DNA of 15,647 nt, taken from NCBI GenBank assembly GCA_964602415.1, contig CAZRQL010000047.1, positions 1-15,647 of the forward strand. The letters run 5' to 3'. Below, piece by piece: positions 14,892 through 15,647 of this stretch. The notes beneath the pieces were generated by a model that was not told where the DNA came from, did no database searches, and saw only the letters and a list, made by a program, of their open reading frames with translations. Both the position numbers and the translations under genes were made by a program. The stretch's first letter is position 1, and every line of letters starts with the position of its first letter. Source of the stretch: CAZRQL01 sp964602415 (lineage in GTDB: Bacteria > Bacteroidota > Bacteroidia > Cytophagales > Flammeovirgaceae).

Positions 14892-15110
14892 TTACCCTAT
14901 CCGCCAGCCAAAATTTATCTCGACTTGCGCAATAGAAATTGCTCTAAAGCTTAGCATTTGGTAAATTTGTCTTATGCAATACGAGTTAAGTTTTGTAAAT
15001 AAGGAAATTACACCTTGGCAAGGCTTGCAAAGCGTGATTCCAAAATTTTGGTTAGGGTATTGGAATGCTCTTTCATCTACTTTGTCAAAACAATTATAGC
15101 AATCCGGCAT
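14892..15110 (-). CDS. Small cysteine-rich (zinc-ribbon-like) ORF, possibly truncated
   Basis: A 72-aa ORF. The N-terminal half has two CxxC pairs (CYNC at 4-7, CKPC at 28-31) separated by DKVDERAFQYPNQNFGITL, which looks like a small treble-clef or zinc ribbon. The C-terminal half (IRQIYQMLSFRAISIAQVEI) loses the pattern and ends abruptly, so the gene may be a truncated member of a longer family. It starts 24 nt after the 90-aa gene upstream, which would suit an operon. Against it: the same DNA on the plus strand has a short ORF from 14974 with a promoter-like box, so coding here is uncertain. Confidence 0.4.
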   Translation of the reverse strand: MPDCYNCFDKVDERAFQYPNQNFGITLCKPCQGVISLFTKLNSYCIRQIYQMLSFRAISIAQVEINFGWRIG

Positions 15111-15134
15111 ACCTGTCGTAATAATTCATTGGGT

Positions 15135-15407
15135 TTAATAATCCTTTGTAAAGTCAAACTCAATCTCGTCCTGCGACATAAAAAGTTTGTCCGTTAATTT
15201 TAAAATAAGTAATTGAAATTTTTCATCTTCAATTTTTTTTATTTCAGGTAAGTTTTCTCCGACTTCACCTTTGAAGTCCGGTGGTAGATAAAAATTTATT
15301 TCTGCCTGTCCGCAGAAGTAGTCGTCTGTTAAAAGAGCCTCAAGAATTACGCATTTTGAGTCGAAGTCGAGGTCTTCAAAATCTTTTTTTGTATAAGTGT
15401 TTTTCAT
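15135..15407 (-). CDS. Hypothetical small acidic protein
   Basis: A 90-aa protein of unknown function, strongly acidic: KDFEDLDFDSKCVILEALLTDDYFCGQAEINFYLPPDFKG, then an Asp/Glu/Lys-rich middle (EIKKIEDEKFQ) and a hydrophobic-alternating C-terminus (LLILKLTDKLFMSQDEIEFDFTKDY). No signal peptide and no recognised motif. The starting MKNTYTKKDF and the even spread of charged and hydrophobic residues look like real protein. It lies 24 nt upstream of the cysteine-rich ORF. Small size and acidity would fit an immunity- or antitoxin-like protein, but nothing in the context proves it. Confidence 0.6.
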   Translation of the reverse strand: MKNTYTKKDFEDLDFDSKCVILEALLTDDYFCGQAEINFYLPPDFKGEVGENLPEIKKIEDEKFQLLILKLTDKLFMSQDEIEFDFTKDY

Positions 15408-15576
15408 TTGTTAAGTCTTTATACTTTCTGTGTCTTCGTTGCCTGTAACGGCAGTTTGTGAAAAAAAACACCCCACAAAAATAAGAATTATTTTGAAGTC
15501 ATAATAAAAAGCTATATTTTTATTGCGTTAAAAAAACAGTTTGTTGCCATGCCCTTGCAACCCAAAACAGACCGCT
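15408..15576. other. AT-rich intergenic stretch at the right end
   Basis: No gene is visible. The stretch contains poly-A/T tracts and a short GC-containing patch (TTGCCTGTAACGGCAG, about 15441-15456) with a 4-bp TGCC/GGCA dyad that is too short to call. No consensus promoter was found for either flanking gene. Confidence 0.4.
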
Positions 15577-15647
15577 ATGAGACTCAACAATTGGACACCC
15601 GATTATGAAAGGGTGGTTTATTTTTTACAAAACAGGCTTACTGTAAG
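15577..15647 (+). CDS. Start of an unidentified gene, cut by the window end
   Basis: From the ATG at 15577 the frame stays open to the last base (23 codons): MRLNNWTPDYERV, then VYFLQNRLTV. The mix of aromatic, charged and hydrophobic residues is protein-like, but the piece is too short to identify. An upstream ATG at 15549 in another frame closes after 19 codons. The call rests on the open frame alone. Confidence 0.4.
   Translation, partial: MRLNNWTPDYERVVYFLQNRLTV

Noticed and set aside
15441..15456. TTGCCTGTAACGGCAG patch as a possible recombination or repeat site
   Set aside because: Only a 4-bp dyad is visible and no second copy exists in the window. A genome-wide repeat search would be needed.
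1..15647. CRISPR arrays, rRNA genes, complete insertion sequences or prophage genes
   Set aside because: None was seen: there is no regularly spaced repeat, no rRNA sequence and no full transposase or phage gene.

Overview
The window looks like a chromosomal segment from a member of the Bacteroidota, probably a Cytophagia- or Chitinophagia-like lineage. The support is a PorP/SprF-family membrane protein (type IX secretion/gliding), a FecA-like TonB receptor with an N-terminal carboxypeptidase-regulatory-like domain, a methionine synthase split so that the homocysteine domain stands alone, several matches to the Bacteroidota promoter (TTTG or TTG, 19-20 nt, TAnnTTTG), and no obvious Shine-Dalgarno sequences. 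I assign no genus.

Layout. Minus strand from the left: a FecA-like TonB-dependent receptor (22-2448), a PorP/SprF protein (2564-3544) and an exported thioredoxin-fold protein with a CGWC active site (3579-4124). Next comes a decayed mazEF toxin-antitoxin locus (4178-4705): a prematurely stopped mazE and a mazF remnant split across reading frames. On the plus strand lies tRNA-Leu(CAA) (4913-4996), with a near-ideal promoter and a terminator hairpin shared with the gene that converges on it. A minus-strand housekeeping block follows: rimP (7455-7919), nusA (6190-7440) and a NifS/IscS-type cysteine desulfurase (5027-6190) as one tight operon in which the desulfurase sits where infB is usually found. 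fumC (8041-9450) is upstream, separated by a terminator hairpin that lies just in front of rimP.

From 9.6 kb there are two plus-strand genes of unknown function: a 129-aa helical protein and a 139-aa exported protein. The promoter of the second is bracketed by a perfect 10-bp inverted repeat. Convergent to it is the stand-alone homocysteine S-methyltransferase domain of methionine synthase (10552-11550), divergent from an exported SGNH hydrolase with a large inserted domain (11668-12879). A minus-strand ABC-F ATPase (12936-14786) follows. The right end (14.8-15.65 kb) is AT-rich and accessory-looking: a small cysteine-rich ORF, an acidic 90-aa hypothetical protein, and the start of a plus-strand gene that runs off the window.

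Most of the window is ordinary core metabolism and envelope biology. The parts most worth a second look are the mazEF fossil, which ORF calling shows only as a lone antitoxin, the inverted repeat around the 10.1-kb promoter, the rimP-nusA-desulfurase operon with a possible leader attenuator, and the small-ORF region at the right end. I found no convincing new multigene system.
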